Origin: Clostridium frigidicarnis
GTDB lineage: Bacteria; Bacillota; Clostridia; Clostridiales; Clostridiaceae
Length of the DNA stretch: 64,000 nt
Assembly (NCBI RefSeq): GCF_900111985.1
Contig: NZ_FOKI01000006.1
Location: 1-64,000 of the forward strand
Direction: 5' to 3'
The first letter of the stretch is position 1. Each line of letters starts with the position of its first letter. Positions 45,756 to 54,547 of this stretch are shown in pieces. The translations under genes were made by a program, and so were the position numbers. Under the pieces are notes generated by a model. The model was not told where the DNA came from. It searched no databases and saw nothing but the letters and a program-made list of their open reading frames with translations.

Positions 45756-45983
45756 TTAAATGGATATAATAACTTCTTCCCCATTAGCTGATTTTACTTC
45801 TACTATATTAATTCCCTTATACTTTTTTATATCTCTTTTTAATGCTTTAAAAACTTTAATTGCTAAATCTTTTTGTTCTTTTGAAATAGTATCTTTTGGT
45901 ATGCACCTAATAGCAATACTTCCAAGAAAAAGTGGAATAGGAATTTTAAAATTATGTGTTCCTTCTCTAACGGTAACTTTCAT
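45756..45983 (-). CDS. Small protein of the DUF2089 operon
   Basis: A 75-residue protein with a hydrophobic stretch IPIPLFLGSIAIRCIP (about 14-29), then Lys-rich helices and a strand ending GEEVIISI. It resembles the C-terminal half of the preceding gene product (both end in a strand of GxxVxIxI type), so it may be a relative of the same DUF4097/YvlB-like group. Ten bases separate it from the upstream gene; GGGG precedes the ATG. Function unknown. Confidence 0.7.
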   Translation of the reverse strand: MKVTVREGTHNFKIPIPLFLGSIAIRCIPKDTISKEQKDLAIKVFKALKRDIKKYKGINIVEVKSANGEEVIISI

Positions 45984-45993
45984 ATTATTTCCC

Positions 45994-46371
45994 CTATTCT
46001 ATAACTATTTTTACAATGTCACCCTCTGCTGATTCTATATCTACTATTTCACCAATTATTTCATTGTCTAAACAACTTATAACTGTATTCATAATCTCAT
46101 CCACATTTATACTATCCATGCCTTCTGCACATACTGGAAGTTTTCCTGTTGCCTTAATTATTCCCTTAATTACTTTAACAGGCAATTGTACATTTACCTT
46201 ATCACCTTTTTTACTTAAGATTTTAATCTTTAAAAATTTATCCTCATAATTTTTAGGAGTTACTAATTTACAATTTGTGTTACTTAATGCATCTAAAAGC
46301 TCTTCTGCTTTATCCGAATTAAGTTTTCCTTCTTCCACCATTTTTAAAATTCTTATTGCCTCTTCATTCAT
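45994..46371 (-). CDS. SHOCT-like N-terminal domain protein, YvlB-like
   Basis: The 125-residue protein starts with a short SHOCT-like helix-turn, ILKMVEEGKLNSDKAEELLD, found at the N-terminus of YvlB and DUF4097-type proteins. The rest is beta-rich (FLKIKILSKKGDKVNVQLPV, EIVDIESAEGDIVKIVIE). GGGGAGG precedes the ATG. It is the middle gene between the DUF2089 regulator and a small protein. A very similar 20-residue helix, EALEKGEISPDEAIIKL, ends the DUF2089 protein itself. Such operons often respond to envelope stress; that is inference here. Confidence 0.75.
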   Translation of the reverse strand: MNEEAIRILKMVEEGKLNSDKAEELLDALSNTNCKLVTPKNYEDKFLKIKILSKKGDKVNVQLPVKVIKGIIKATGKLPVCAEGMDSINVDEIMNTVISCLDNEIIGEIVDIESAEGDIVKIVIE

Positions 46372-46395
46372 AATAATAGCCTCCCCTTTATTAAC

Positions 46396-46758
46396 TTATT
46401 CTTTTAATTTAATAATAGCTTCATCTGGAGATATCTCCCCTTTTTCTAATGCTTCTAAAATATCACTATTATCTTTTGATTTTTTTGATTCTCTAGGCTT
46501 AAAACCTAAAGTTTCTATAACTTCATCTAATTTAGTTCTTACAGTTGGATATGATATTCCAAGGTCTTTTTCTACTTCCTTTATACTTCCTCTACATCTA
46601 ATAAAAGTTTCTATAAAATATAATTGTTCTTCATTTAGATAATCAAATTTAGATAAAGTAAATTCATTATCTATAACTGTATTGCATCTATTACATCTTA
46701 ATTTTATAGCTTTTAGTTTATTACTACATACAGGACAGGAACTAAGAATCTTATACAT
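46396..46758 (-). CDS. DUF2089 regulator: zinc ribbon plus helix-turn-helix
   Basis: A 120-residue protein. A zinc ribbon (CPVCSNKLKAIKLRCNRCNT, residues 8-27) is followed by a helix-turn-helix (FIRCRGSIKEVEKDLGISYP then TVRTKLDEVI) and a SHOCT-like tail. This is the DUF2089 family, small regulators usually first in their operon. GAAGGGTG precedes the ATG. Two exact copies of a 15-base AT-rich word occur upstream and may be its sites. Confidence 0.88.
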   Translation of the reverse strand: MYKILSSCPVCSNKLKAIKLRCNRCNTVIDNEFTLSKFDYLNEEQLYFIETFIRCRGSIKEVEKDLGISYPTVRTKLDEVIETLGFKPRESKKSKDNSDILEALEKGEISPDEAIIKLKE

Positions 46759-47077
46759 CTACTTATCACCCTTCCTTACTTCCATATTATCACATTCAAT
46801 TTAAAAATCAAGTATCAAATTAATTATTTTAATATTTTAATGATTTTTTAATAATTAAATTAATATTTTTATTAATATTTCTTATTATACAATTAATTAT
46901 TTTAACTGACTCATTTATTTTTTACTGTTTTCAAAAAAAATATATATATCTACTATAGAAGGAATCTTCATTCATGTTTTAGCTACCAAATAAATTTATG
47001 TAGAATACACTTTCCTCCATTCATATACTAAAAATTATACTAAGTTATTACTAGTCTCATATAGGAGTTGATAAAAA
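46759..47077. promoter_or_regulatory. Divergent promoter region with a repeated 15-base AT word
   Basis: AATTAATTATTTTAA occurs exactly at 46818-46832 and 46891-46905, with an imperfect inverted copy around 46848-46861. The region lies between the DUF2089 operon and the patatin gene and is unusually AT-rich. Promoters are not placed. Confidence 0.4.
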
Positions 47078-48007
47078 ATGAAAGTAGATCTAGTATGTGA
47101 AGGTGGAGGAGTAAAAGGAATTGCCTTAATAGGAGCAATATATTGTTTAGAAGAATATGGTTATGAGTGGCAAAGTTTAGCAGGAACTTCTGCTGGTGCT
47201 ATAGTAACCTCTTTAATATCAGTAGGTTATACTGGGAAAGAATTAAAAGATATAATGCTCAATATGCCGTTCAGCTCCTTTAACGACAAAACCCCTTTGC
47301 AATCTATACCTTTAATTGGACAACCTATAAGCCTTTTAAAAACTAAGGGATTATATGCAGGAAATGCCATTGAGGATTTTTTAACTCTTAAATTTAAAGC
47401 AAAAAATAAAACAAAATTCAAAGATATTTCAACCAATGGGGTAAGTAGGCTAAAAGTTTTAGCAACAGACATAACCAAGAGAAAACTTATTGTATTACCT
47501 GATGATTTAGTAAACTATAATATAGATCCAATGAAATTTGAGATAGCAAAAGCTGTTAGAATGAGTATGAGTATCCCCTTTTATTATAATCCTGTAATCC
47601 TCAGTTCTAATGAAGCGAACAGTTTTATAGTAGATGGAGGTCTCTTAAGTAACTTTCCAATATGGATATTTGATGTTGACGGAATTCCAAGGTGGCCTAC
47701 TCTTGGGTTAAAGCTAAAACCTACTAAGGAAAAAAAGAAAAATTCCACTAATACAAATCTGATTTCTTTTATAGGTGATATAGTTGAGACTATTTTATCC
47801 AGAGATGAAGAAATATACTTAAAGGATAAAGATTCTGTTAGAACAATAGATATCCCAACCTTGGGTATAAAAACTACAGATTTCAATATTACAAAAGATG
47901 AGAGTCTAAAACTTTTTCAATCAGGCTATAATACAGCAGAAGATTTTCTGAAAAATTGGAATTTCAAAGAATATGTAACTAGGTATAGATCAAGGAAATT
48001 CATCTAA
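47078..48007 (+). CDS. Patatin-like phospholipase
   Basis: The 309-residue lipid hydrolase has the patatin catalytic set: oxyanion loop GGGVKG (about 9-14), nucleophile Ser in GTSAG (about 40) and Asp in DGG (about 188). No signal peptide or membrane helix is seen, so it acts in the cytosol or at the inner face of the membrane. The family frees fatty acids from phospholipids. AGGAGTT precedes the ATG. It is a single gene with a strong terminator. Confidence 0.92.
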   Translation: MKVDLVCEGGGVKGIALIGAIYCLEEYGYEWQSLAGTSAGAIVTSLISVGYTGKELKDIMLNMPFSSFNDKTPLQSIPLIGQPISLLKTKGLYAGNAIEDFLTLKFKAKNKTKFKDISTNGVSRLKVLATDITKRKLIVLPDDLVNYNIDPMKFEIAKAVRMSMSIPFYYNPVILSSNEANSFIVDGGLLSNFPIWIFDVDGIPRWPTLGLKLKPTKEKKKNSTNTNLISFIGDIVETILSRDEEIYLKDKDSVRTIDIPTLGIKTTDFNITKDESLKLFQSGYNTAEDFLKNWNFKEYVTRYRSRKFI

Positions 48008-48010
48008 TCC

Positions 48011-48056
48011 GAAAAGGGAGGTCTAAGCAACGCAAATTAGACCTCCCTTTTCTTTA
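48011..48056. terminator. Strong terminator
   Basis: Perfect 16-base arms GAAAAGGGAGGTCTAA (48011-48026) and its complement (48037-48052), ten-base loop. It lies between the convergent patatin and DUF606 genes. Confidence 0.88.
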
Positions 48057-48102
48057 GATAATTCTTTATTATGATATATACAATTTCAATATATGAAATA
48101 TC

Positions 48103-48546
48103 TTACTTATCTACAACTTTTTTATCTACACTAGAATTATATAATATTCCTAAAATAATTATTATTGACCCCAAGATTTTTCCATTAGAAAATTCTTTGG
48201 TTATTATAAAATCAATTATTATTCCTGCCAAAATTTGACCAATAAATAATAGTAGAGTGCTATAAACCACAGGTATCCTTGGTATAACTATGTTTGAAGA
48301 AAATACAACCACTACTCCAATAGCTCCACCTAAAAATATGTAAAAAGGCATTTGCCTTAGAGTTTCAACATTTACATTTATAGTTGTACCAATAAACATT
48401 AGAACTAATAAAGAACAAATTAATCCAACAATATAATTTACAAAAGTTCCTTGTAAAACTCCTATTCTTTTCCCTAAAGAAGAGTTTATTACCATAGAAA
48501 GTGTTGTAAGTACCCCTCCTATTATTGCCAAAATCATTATAAACAT
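48103..48546 (-). CDS. DUF606 (YdcZ-like) small membrane transporter, second subunit
   Basis: A 147-residue protein with five hydrophobic helices (about 3-22, 32-52, 67-90, 95-115 and 122-140), in the pattern of DUF606 drug/metabolite transporter halves. GTVVVFSSNIVIPRIPVVYS-type sequence in the middle matches the paired partner. The ATG at 48546 follows AGGAGG; the frame upstream of it overlaps the previous gene and is not used. Two such half-size proteins encoded in tandem presumably form one dual-topology transporter. Substrate unknown. Confidence 0.83.
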   Translation of the reverse strand: MFIMILAIIGGVLTTLSMVINSSLGKRIGVLQGTFVNYIVGLICSLLVLMFIGTTINVNVETLRQMPFYIFLGGAIGVVVVFSSNIVIPRIPVVYSTLLLFIGQILAGIIIDFIITKEFSNGKILGSIIIILGILYNSSVDKKVVDK

Positions 48547-48557
48547 AAGTTTTCCTC

Positions 48558-48977
48558 CTATATAGTCATTGATATAAGTCCTATTAAGATAATAATAAAT
48601 CCTATTAATTTCTTGCAATTAAACTTGTATTTTTTCATTCCAAACCACCCATAATTATCTACTAAAGAGGAAAATATAAGTTGTCCAAAAACTGCTAAAG
48701 AAGTTGTTAGTGCAACACCTATTTTACTAATAGTTATAATATTGCTAAGGGTTAATGCTACTCCAACTGCCCCTCCTGAAAATAGATATACTGGTAATTT
48801 TTCTTTTATTGTGATTTTATGTTTTTTAACTAAAAGTATTATGGTAATGCCTATTAGTCCAACTATATGAATAATTACTAGTGAATAAGTTAGTCCAACA
48901 TTTCCTTCTAGCTGCCCATTAAACGACAACATAATTGAAATTAATGCTCCTATTATAAGTGCTAATATACTGTTCAT
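48558..48977 (-). CDS. DUF606 (YdcZ-like) small membrane transporter, first subunit
   Basis: A 139-residue protein with about five membrane helices and the N-terminal signature ALIIGALISIMLSFNGQLEG, shared with its neighbour (ALVGG...SSLGKRIG-like). GGAGGAG precedes the ATG. It and the next gene are 11 bases apart. They are divergent from a Crp/Fnr regulator, which probably controls them. A short Family A copy lies in the shared upstream region. Confidence 0.83.
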   Translation of the reverse strand: MNSILALIIGALISIMLSFNGQLEGNVGLTYSLVIIHIVGLIGITIILLVKKHKITIKEKLPVYLFSGGAVGVALTLSNIITISKIGVALTTSLAVFGQLIFSSLVDNYGWFGMKKYKFNCKKLIGFIIILIGLISMTI

Positions 48978-49001
48978 TTTTTCTCCTCCATTGTTTAAAG
49001 T

Positions 49002-49052
49002 TAAGACACATTCAAAGAATCTTTGACTTGTTATTTTCTTTCATGTACCTAA
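49002..49052. repeat. Family A repeat, short copy
   Basis: TAAGACACATTCAAAGAATC joins directly to TTTGACTTGTTATTTTCTTT and CATGTACCTA; the centre and most of the left arm are deleted. Confidence 0.75.
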
Positions 49053-49086
49053 TATAATAATATCAAAATATTAAGGTTTCTTAATA

Positions 49087-49121
49087 GGACATTTGTCCCT
49101 TTATTTATAAGATAGTATAAT
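49087..49121 (+). promoter_or_regulatory. Promoter of the Crp/Fnr gene with overlapping palindrome
   Basis: TTGTCC (49093-49098), 17-base spacer, TATAAT (49116-49121). GGACATTTGTCC (49087-49098), with perfect GGACA/TGTCC half-sites, overlaps the -35 box and so could let the regulator repress its own gene. Confidence 0.6.
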
Positions 49122-49142
49122 AATATATTAAGAGGTGTTTTT

Positions 49143-49841
49143 ATGGAAAGATTAATTGATTTATCCAAGATAGATTTTTACTTAAATCAATTTAATTTAA
49201 TTAGTTATTTGAATGATGATTTAATTAACAATTGTGAGATTCATACCTTTAAAAAAGGTGAAAACATTTGCAATCTTGATGAAAAAGTTTACTATATGTA
49301 TTTCTTAGTTAAAGGGAAAACTAAAGTTTCTACATTGTTATCAACTGGAAAATCCTTATTGCTTTGTTTAAGCACCCCTTTAGAAATTATAGGGGATATC
49401 GAATTTATGGATAATCCTTTAGCGGACTGTAACGTTACTGCTTTAGAATCTTGTATTTGCTTAGCCTTTCCTTTAGATAAGCTTGAAAAATATGGATACA
49501 ACGATCCTTTGTTTTTAAGATTTATTATTACTTCTCTTGGAAAAAAGCTAAGAAACAATTCTATTTATAGTTCTATTAATATGCTATATCCATTAGAAAA
49601 TAGATTTGCCTCTTACATATTATCTTTATTACCAAAGGATTCAAACTTGAATTCTAGTGTGGAAATTGAAAGCTTAACTCATCTTTCTGAACTTTTAGGA
49701 ACTAGTTATAGGCATTTGAATAGAGTTATAAATTCTCTTAGCTCAAAAAACATAATAAAAAAAGAAAAGAACTCTTTAACAATACTTAATTTTCAACATC
49801 TCAAATCTTTAGCTCAAGATATCTTTATAAAAAATAAGTAA
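49143..49841 (+). CDS. Crp/Fnr-family regulator
   Basis: The 232-residue protein has a cyclic-nucleotide-binding-like beta barrel (about 20-125; YMYFLVKGKTKVSTLLSTGK, then PLEIIGDIEFMDN) and a dimer helix, then a helix-turn-helix (about 180-215; THLSELLGTSYRHLNRVINS). The usual cAMP phosphate-binding residues are not evident and there is no N-terminal Fe-S Cys cluster, so its signal is unknown. It resembles the YeiL group. AAGAGGTG precedes the ATG. It is divergent from the DUF606 pair. Confidence 0.87.
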   Translation: MERLIDLSKIDFYLNQFNLISYLNDDLINNCEIHTFKKGENICNLDEKVYYMYFLVKGKTKVSTLLSTGKSLLLCLSTPLEIIGDIEFMDNPLADCNVTALESCICLAFPLDKLEKYGYNDPLFLRFIITSLGKKLRNNSIYSSINMLYPLENRFASYILSLLPKDSNLNSSVEIESLTHLSELLGTSYRHLNRVINSLSSKNIIKKEKNSLTILNFQHLKSLAQDIFIKNK

Positions 49842-49985
49842 TGCATAGATGGTGACAAGTTGGTGAAACGTTATAAATGGGGTTTTACTGATATTAACGA
49901 TCATACTAAATGATTCTTAGCTTTAGATGGGGTTTGCTCAAAATCGACTTAAATTCTCATAACCATAAACATATATTTAACAACA

Positions 49986-50031
49986 AATAAAAATTACTAC
50001 TGACAATAAAGTTCAGTAGCAATTTTTATTT
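49986..50031. terminator. Bidirectional terminator
   Basis: AATAAAAATTACTACTGA (49986-50003) pairs with TCAGTAGCAATTTTTATT (50013-50030), one mismatch, between the convergent Crp/Fnr and helicase genes. Confidence 0.8.
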
Positions 50032-50101
50032 ATATAAAAGTAATCTTTATTTAACTTCATAAAGATTGTCAAGATGTAATCTTATACTTAATTAAAATTT
50101 C

Positions 50102-53100
50102 TTAGCTAAATAATTCGTTAATCTCATTTTCATTTAAACTACTAAGAAAACTTTCATTTTTAAAATCTCCATCAATTACTTCTTTAATCATCTCTTTTTT
50201 TCTATTTTGAAGTAAAAGTATTTTTTCTTCTATGGTTCCTTTTGCTATTAATTTTATAACGTCAACCATATTTTTTTGTCCTATTCTATGAGCTCTATCT
50301 GTAGCTTGATCCTCTATTGCAGGATTCCACCATGGATCAAAGTGAATAACTATATCAGCACCTGTTAAGTTTAACCCTGTTCCTCCTGCTTTTAAAGAGA
50401 TTAAAAATAATTTTTTCCCATTATCACTATTAAATTCATTTACCATATCTAATCTATAGCTTGCTTTTGTGCTACCATCTAAATAATAATAATCCACACC
50501 CTCCTTGTTAAGTCTCTCTTTTATACTTTCTAAAACAGATGTGAATTGAGAAAATAATAATATTTTATGATCATTATTTATACCATCTTTTATAATATCT
50601 GTTGCTACATTTATTTTAGCACTTTCTCCATTATATCCTTCTATTAAAACCGATGGGTCAAGGCAAAGCTGTCTTAGTTTAGTTAAATATGAAAATATGG
50701 TTATCTTATCCTTTGAAAAATTATTATTCTCCATCTTAACTTTTATATCATTAACAAAGGTTTTATATACTTTTTTCTGCTCTTCTGTCATTTCAATAAA
50801 AAACTTTCTTTCTATTTTTTCTGGTAATTCCATCATCACTTCTTTTTTAAGTCTTCTTAATATAAAAGGCTTAATTAATCTTTTGAGACTATCTGTATCT
50901 CCATCTTTTCCAGTAAATCTATCTTGAAATTTAGATTTTCCATAAAGATATCCTGGCATTACATAATCAAATATAGACCAAAGCTCTGTAAGATTATTTT
51001 CTATTGGTGTTCCTGTCAATGCAAATTTTATATCTGCATTAACCTTCTTTACAGCCTCACTACTTAAAGAAGATGAATTTTTTATGTTTTGTCCTTCATC
51101 TATTATACAATAATCAAATTTTTTATTTTCATACCATTGGAAATCATTTATCAAAGTACCATAAGTAGTCAATATAATATCATAGTACTCTAAAGATTTC
51201 ATAACCTCTGCTCTTTCCTCTTTACTCCCATGTAAAATTGCAATATTCATTGTTGGTGCAAATTTTTCAAATTCACTTTTCCAATTATATACAAGAGATG
51301 TTGGTGTAACTATTAAGGATTTCTTGTCTCTTTCTGATAATAAAAACGCTATGGTTTGTATTGTTTTACCAAGTCCCATTTCATCAGCAAGTATTCCTCC
51401 AAATCCACAATAGCTTAATGTTTTAAGCCATTTATATCCTGAAATCTGGTAGTCTCTTAAAGTTGCATTAAGATCCTTGGGTACATTATAATTTATATTC
51501 TCAATAGTCTTCATTTTACTACATACATCTTCAACTATGCTTTTACCCTTTATAAAATGCATTTTGTTGCATTCTATACTATCGTTTAAATACATAGCCC
51601 TACTTTTATGAATTTTTATATTCTTTCCTTTTAATGAATTATCATAAATTAGATTATCTAATAGATATAAAAAATCCTTTGTTTCAGTTTCCTCTAAATC
51701 CACAAAACTATTATTTTTAAGCTTATAAAACTTTCTTTTATCCTTAAATGCCTTTAATATGTTATTTATCTCTTTTTCATCAAGGTCCCCAATAGAAAAT
51801 GAGAAATCTAAATAGTTTCCTTGGCTATCGTTAACAGTAGCTTTAATAGACTTTGATTTATATATTTTCTGATCCTTAAACCTATCTGAATAATAAACTT
51901 GCCCTATTTCCGTAAGTTTATTTAAATTCTCATTTAAAAATAAATATAAATCCTCATCATTTCCTATAAACTTGAATTTTTCTTTATATTTATAAAATTT
52001 AAATTCATTAAGTCTATTTTCAACTTCATTCTCTTTTATTAAATTTCTTATTAAATATTTTCCCTTGGAAGTGCCCTTTATATAATCGAAAGAAATATCT
52101 CCATAAATAAGTTTTACATTTGCATAAACTTCTTTATTGTTTCTATCAAAATAAAACTCTACCTTTAAGTCATCACGAATAAGATTCTTTTCTATATTAT
52201 TACTTACCTCAACTTTATTAGATATACTATCTAATGTTGGTAATATTTTTCCTAAAACACCCTTGCATTTCTCATCTTTAAACACAATCTTTTCTTCTTT
52301 TTTTAAGATATCATAAAAAGGTTTATATTTATTACATTGATTATATGATGGTATATATATTTCTCCATTGTAAAAAAACACATCTCCATTGCTATTTAAA
52401 GCTTCTGGCATTGTCTCACCTGTCTTTAAAACAAGTCCTTCTTTGTTTTCTTCTACTGAAAATTCTATAGGAATATCCTTAATATTTATAACAGTATTAT
52501 AATCTGTTCCATGGTAATTAAATTTTATATTTTTGTGCTTTACACATTGCAAAAACCTTCTTAAAGCCGTTGGTACTATTAATAACATTTTTGATTTTAT
52601 TACCTTTGGTGCATATGGAACACGTGAATATCCATCCATCATATTACTTATATCTTCATATTCCTCAAGAAAATCTAATAAATTCTCGTCATCCTTTGAA
52701 AAATAATGTCTATTAGGATAGTACGTAAAATCTTTTCCATATCTTAATTCCACCCTATCCTTCTTACTTTGAATAAATTCATGTATATTTTTAAGAATAT
52801 ACATTTTCTTATTTCCTATTTTAAATTCAACTTCAAAACAATTATTATTAAAATTATTAAGTTTATTATATTTAAGATAAATCTCAATATTAATTAATTC
52901 TTGTCTATTATTCTCTTCTAATGAATTTAACAGTCTTTCCCCATCATCTATATTTTCTGGTTCTGATTTTGTTTTACTATTATTGGGAATTCCTGTTTCT
53001 TTGTTCTTTATATCTTTTTTCAAACCATTATCTATTTTTCTCTGCAAAAAATCTATGTAATGCAGGGTAGATGCTACAATATGCTTACAACAATAGGTGT

Positions 53101-53410
53101 ATTCAGCAATAGAATTTTTCAAGTAATCTTCGCATGTACATTCAGTATGCGTTACTATCTCTTCTTTTAAATCTGCTATTATATTTACATCATAAACTTT
53201 ATTATAATTTTGTGATTTAACTCTACTATTTATATCTAAAGTCTCATCTTCTTTATTTACAAAAGCTTTTATTCCTAATACATTACCACTACTATAATAT
53301 AATGTTCCTTTGCTATAATTTTTTGATGTTACTATTTTATCTTCTAATATATTTTTAACTAAATTTAAATACAACCATTGTTCCGTTACGTAAAACTTAT
53401 AAAACTCCAT
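50102..53410 (-). CDS. SNF2-family helicase with SWIM zinc finger
   Basis: A 1102-residue protein. A SWIM zinc finger lies near 93-113 (CTC and later CKH ligands). A long middle region (about 180-620) has the SNF2-associated bacterial helicase pattern. The SNF2 ATPase has Walker A ADEMGLGKT (about 670), box II DEGQN (about 770; DEGQ where eukaryotic members have DEAH, as is common in bacterial ones), and the C-terminal lobe with LFSQFTSVL and DRAHRIGQ. Members move along double-stranded DNA; a defence or repair role is possible but not shown. The ATG at 53410 lacks a ribosome site and follows an inverted repeat by three bases. It is a single gene. Confidence 0.92.
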   Translation of the reverse strand: MEFYKFYVTEQWLYLNLVKNILEDKIVTSKNYSKGTLYYSSGNVLGIKAFVNKEDETLDINSRVKSQNYNKVYDVNIIADLKEEIVTHTECTCEDYLKNSIAEYTYCCKHIVASTLHYIDFLQRKIDNGLKKDIKNKETGIPNNSKTKSEPENIDDGERLLNSLEENNRQELINIEIYLKYNKLNNFNNNCFEVEFKIGNKKMYILKNIHEFIQSKKDRVELRYGKDFTYYPNRHYFSKDDENLLDFLEEYEDISNMMDGYSRVPYAPKVIKSKMLLIVPTALRRFLQCVKHKNIKFNYHGTDYNTVINIKDIPIEFSVEENKEGLVLKTGETMPEALNSNGDVFFYNGEIYIPSYNQCNKYKPFYDILKKEEKIVFKDEKCKGVLGKILPTLDSISNKVEVSNNIEKNLIRDDLKVEFYFDRNNKEVYANVKLIYGDISFDYIKGTSKGKYLIRNLIKENEVENRLNEFKFYKYKEKFKFIGNDEDLYLFLNENLNKLTEIGQVYYSDRFKDQKIYKSKSIKATVNDSQGNYLDFSFSIGDLDEKEINNILKAFKDKRKFYKLKNNSFVDLEETETKDFLYLLDNLIYDNSLKGKNIKIHKSRAMYLNDSIECNKMHFIKGKSIVEDVCSKMKTIENINYNVPKDLNATLRDYQISGYKWLKTLSYCGFGGILADEMGLGKTIQTIAFLLSERDKKSLIVTPTSLVYNWKSEFEKFAPTMNIAILHGSKEERAEVMKSLEYYDIILTTYGTLINDFQWYENKKFDYCIIDEGQNIKNSSSLSSEAVKKVNADIKFALTGTPIENNLTELWSIFDYVMPGYLYGKSKFQDRFTGKDGDTDSLKRLIKPFILRRLKKEVMMELPEKIERKFFIEMTEEQKKVYKTFVNDIKVKMENNNFSKDKITIFSYLTKLRQLCLDPSVLIEGYNGESAKINVATDIIKDGINNDHKILLFSQFTSVLESIKERLNKEGVDYYYLDGSTKASYRLDMVNEFNSDNGKKLFLISLKAGGTGLNLTGADIVIHFDPWWNPAIEDQATDRAHRIGQKNMVDVIKLIAKGTIEEKILLLQNRKKEMIKEVIDGDFKNESFLSSLNENEINELFS

Positions 53411-53413
53411 AAT

Positions 53414-53478
53414 AACATTATAAAATTATCCAGCCCTTTGTGTAACTTTCTAATGTCATTTGTAAGTTTTATAATGTT
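53414..53478. promoter_or_regulatory. 12-bp inverted repeat at the helicase start
   Basis: AACATTATAAAA (53414-53425) and TTTTATAATGTT (53467-53478) are exact complements, 41 bases apart. In the mRNA the stem would end three bases before the ATG. A further TTACGTAA at 53394 and TTAACGTAA near 53487 add to the symmetry. It may be a DNA operator or a translation-controlling hairpin. Confidence 0.45.
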
Positions 53479-53856
53479 ACTTGTCTTAACGTAACTCCTC
53501 CCTTCTCTACTCATTTCATATATTTTTGATACTTTACGCTGCAACCTACGTAATTTATTTCCTGAATTCTTAACTTTTAATATTTTTATATATTATTTGT
53601 GTAAATTTAACTGAGTTAGTTATTTTCAATGCTATAATATAAAAGTTTACCACAAATTTCATAGTATTATCTCTAACTTGTCAAAAATAATAGTATTATT
53701 AATGATAAACTTAAAATAAGCTACTCTACCTTATAATTATAACCCCATTTTTTCTAATATATCAAATATTAAGTTTTAATACTCAGACTATTTATGGTAT
53801 TGAAAGTATTGTTTTTTACATGTATTATTAAATTAATTTTAAATTGGAGGTATGTT
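53479..53856. other. Divergent intergenic region
   Basis: Upstream DNA of the helicase (minus) and LURP-like (plus) genes. A strong AGGGAGGAG (minus strand, near 53497) stands without a start codon at useful distance. I see nothing else I can support. Confidence 0.3.
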
Positions 53857-54333
53857 ATGAAGTATTTAATAAACCAAAAAATCTTTTCTTTTTCTGATAG
53901 CTTTAACATATATGATATAGATGGTTATGAGGTTTATTCCGTAGTTGGACAAGTTTTATCTATAGGACATAAACTATCTTTTAGAGATATGGACAATAAT
54001 GAACTTTTTTATATAAAACAAAGAGTTATGAAGCTTAAGCCAACTTATGAAATATACAAAGATGATAACTTATGTTGTACAATTTCTAAGAGACTTTTTA
54101 CTTTTTTTCATTGTGCTTTTGACATAAATAGTAATTATGGAGACATGACTGTTAAAGGTAATGTTCTAGACCATGACTATACTTTTAAGATTAATGAAAA
54201 AGAACTTGCTAATGTATCTAAGAAATGGCTTTCAATTAAAGATAAATATGTGGTGGATATTTCAGATAATATTGATAATGCTTTTATATTAGCAGCTGTT
54301 ATAGTTCTTGATCTATGTTGTCACGACAACTAA
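53857..54333 (+). CDS. LURP-one-related (tubby-like fold) protein
   Basis: A 158-residue beta-rich protein of the LOR/LURP-one type. Signs are the start KYLINQKIFSFSDSFNIYD, the central IKQRVMKLKPTYEIYKDDNL, and the C-terminal hydrophobic helix NAFILAAVIVLDLCCHDN that plugs the barrel. It probably binds a membrane lipid or phosphoinositide-like headgroup; function in bacteria is unknown. The ATG at 53857 follows TTGGAGG. An upstream in-frame ATG at 53794 has no ribosome site. It is a single gene. Confidence 0.8.
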   Translation: MKYLINQKIFSFSDSFNIYDIDGYEVYSVVGQVLSIGHKLSFRDMDNNELFYIKQRVMKLKPTYEIYKDDNLCCTISKRLFTFFHCAFDINSNYGDMTVKGNVLDHDYTFKINEKELANVSKKWLSIKDKYVVDISDNIDNAFILAAVIVLDLCCHDN

Positions 54334-54410
54334 TTGTTAAAGAACTTTATGGCTCAAGTTAAAAATCAATAGTATTTCCAAGACTTTTACCCAAATTTAT
54401 TTAAAAACTT

Positions 54411-54449
54411 AGGCTATACCCTTGAATACTTAATTCAATGATATAGCCT
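54411..54449. terminator. Stem-loop between convergent genes
   Basis: AGGCTATA (54411-54418) pairs with TATAGCCT (54442-54449) and inner TTGAAT pairs with ATTCAA. It lies between the LURP-like gene and thiD; T tracts are weak. Confidence 0.55.
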
Positions 54450-54547
54450 CTCTCCTCATACCTTGTCACTGTCACTCATAAGTCTTGTTACCTTCAAATT
54501 AATCAAAGTTTATTTCGAGTTGGAGTATAAAAATAACTTAATAACTT

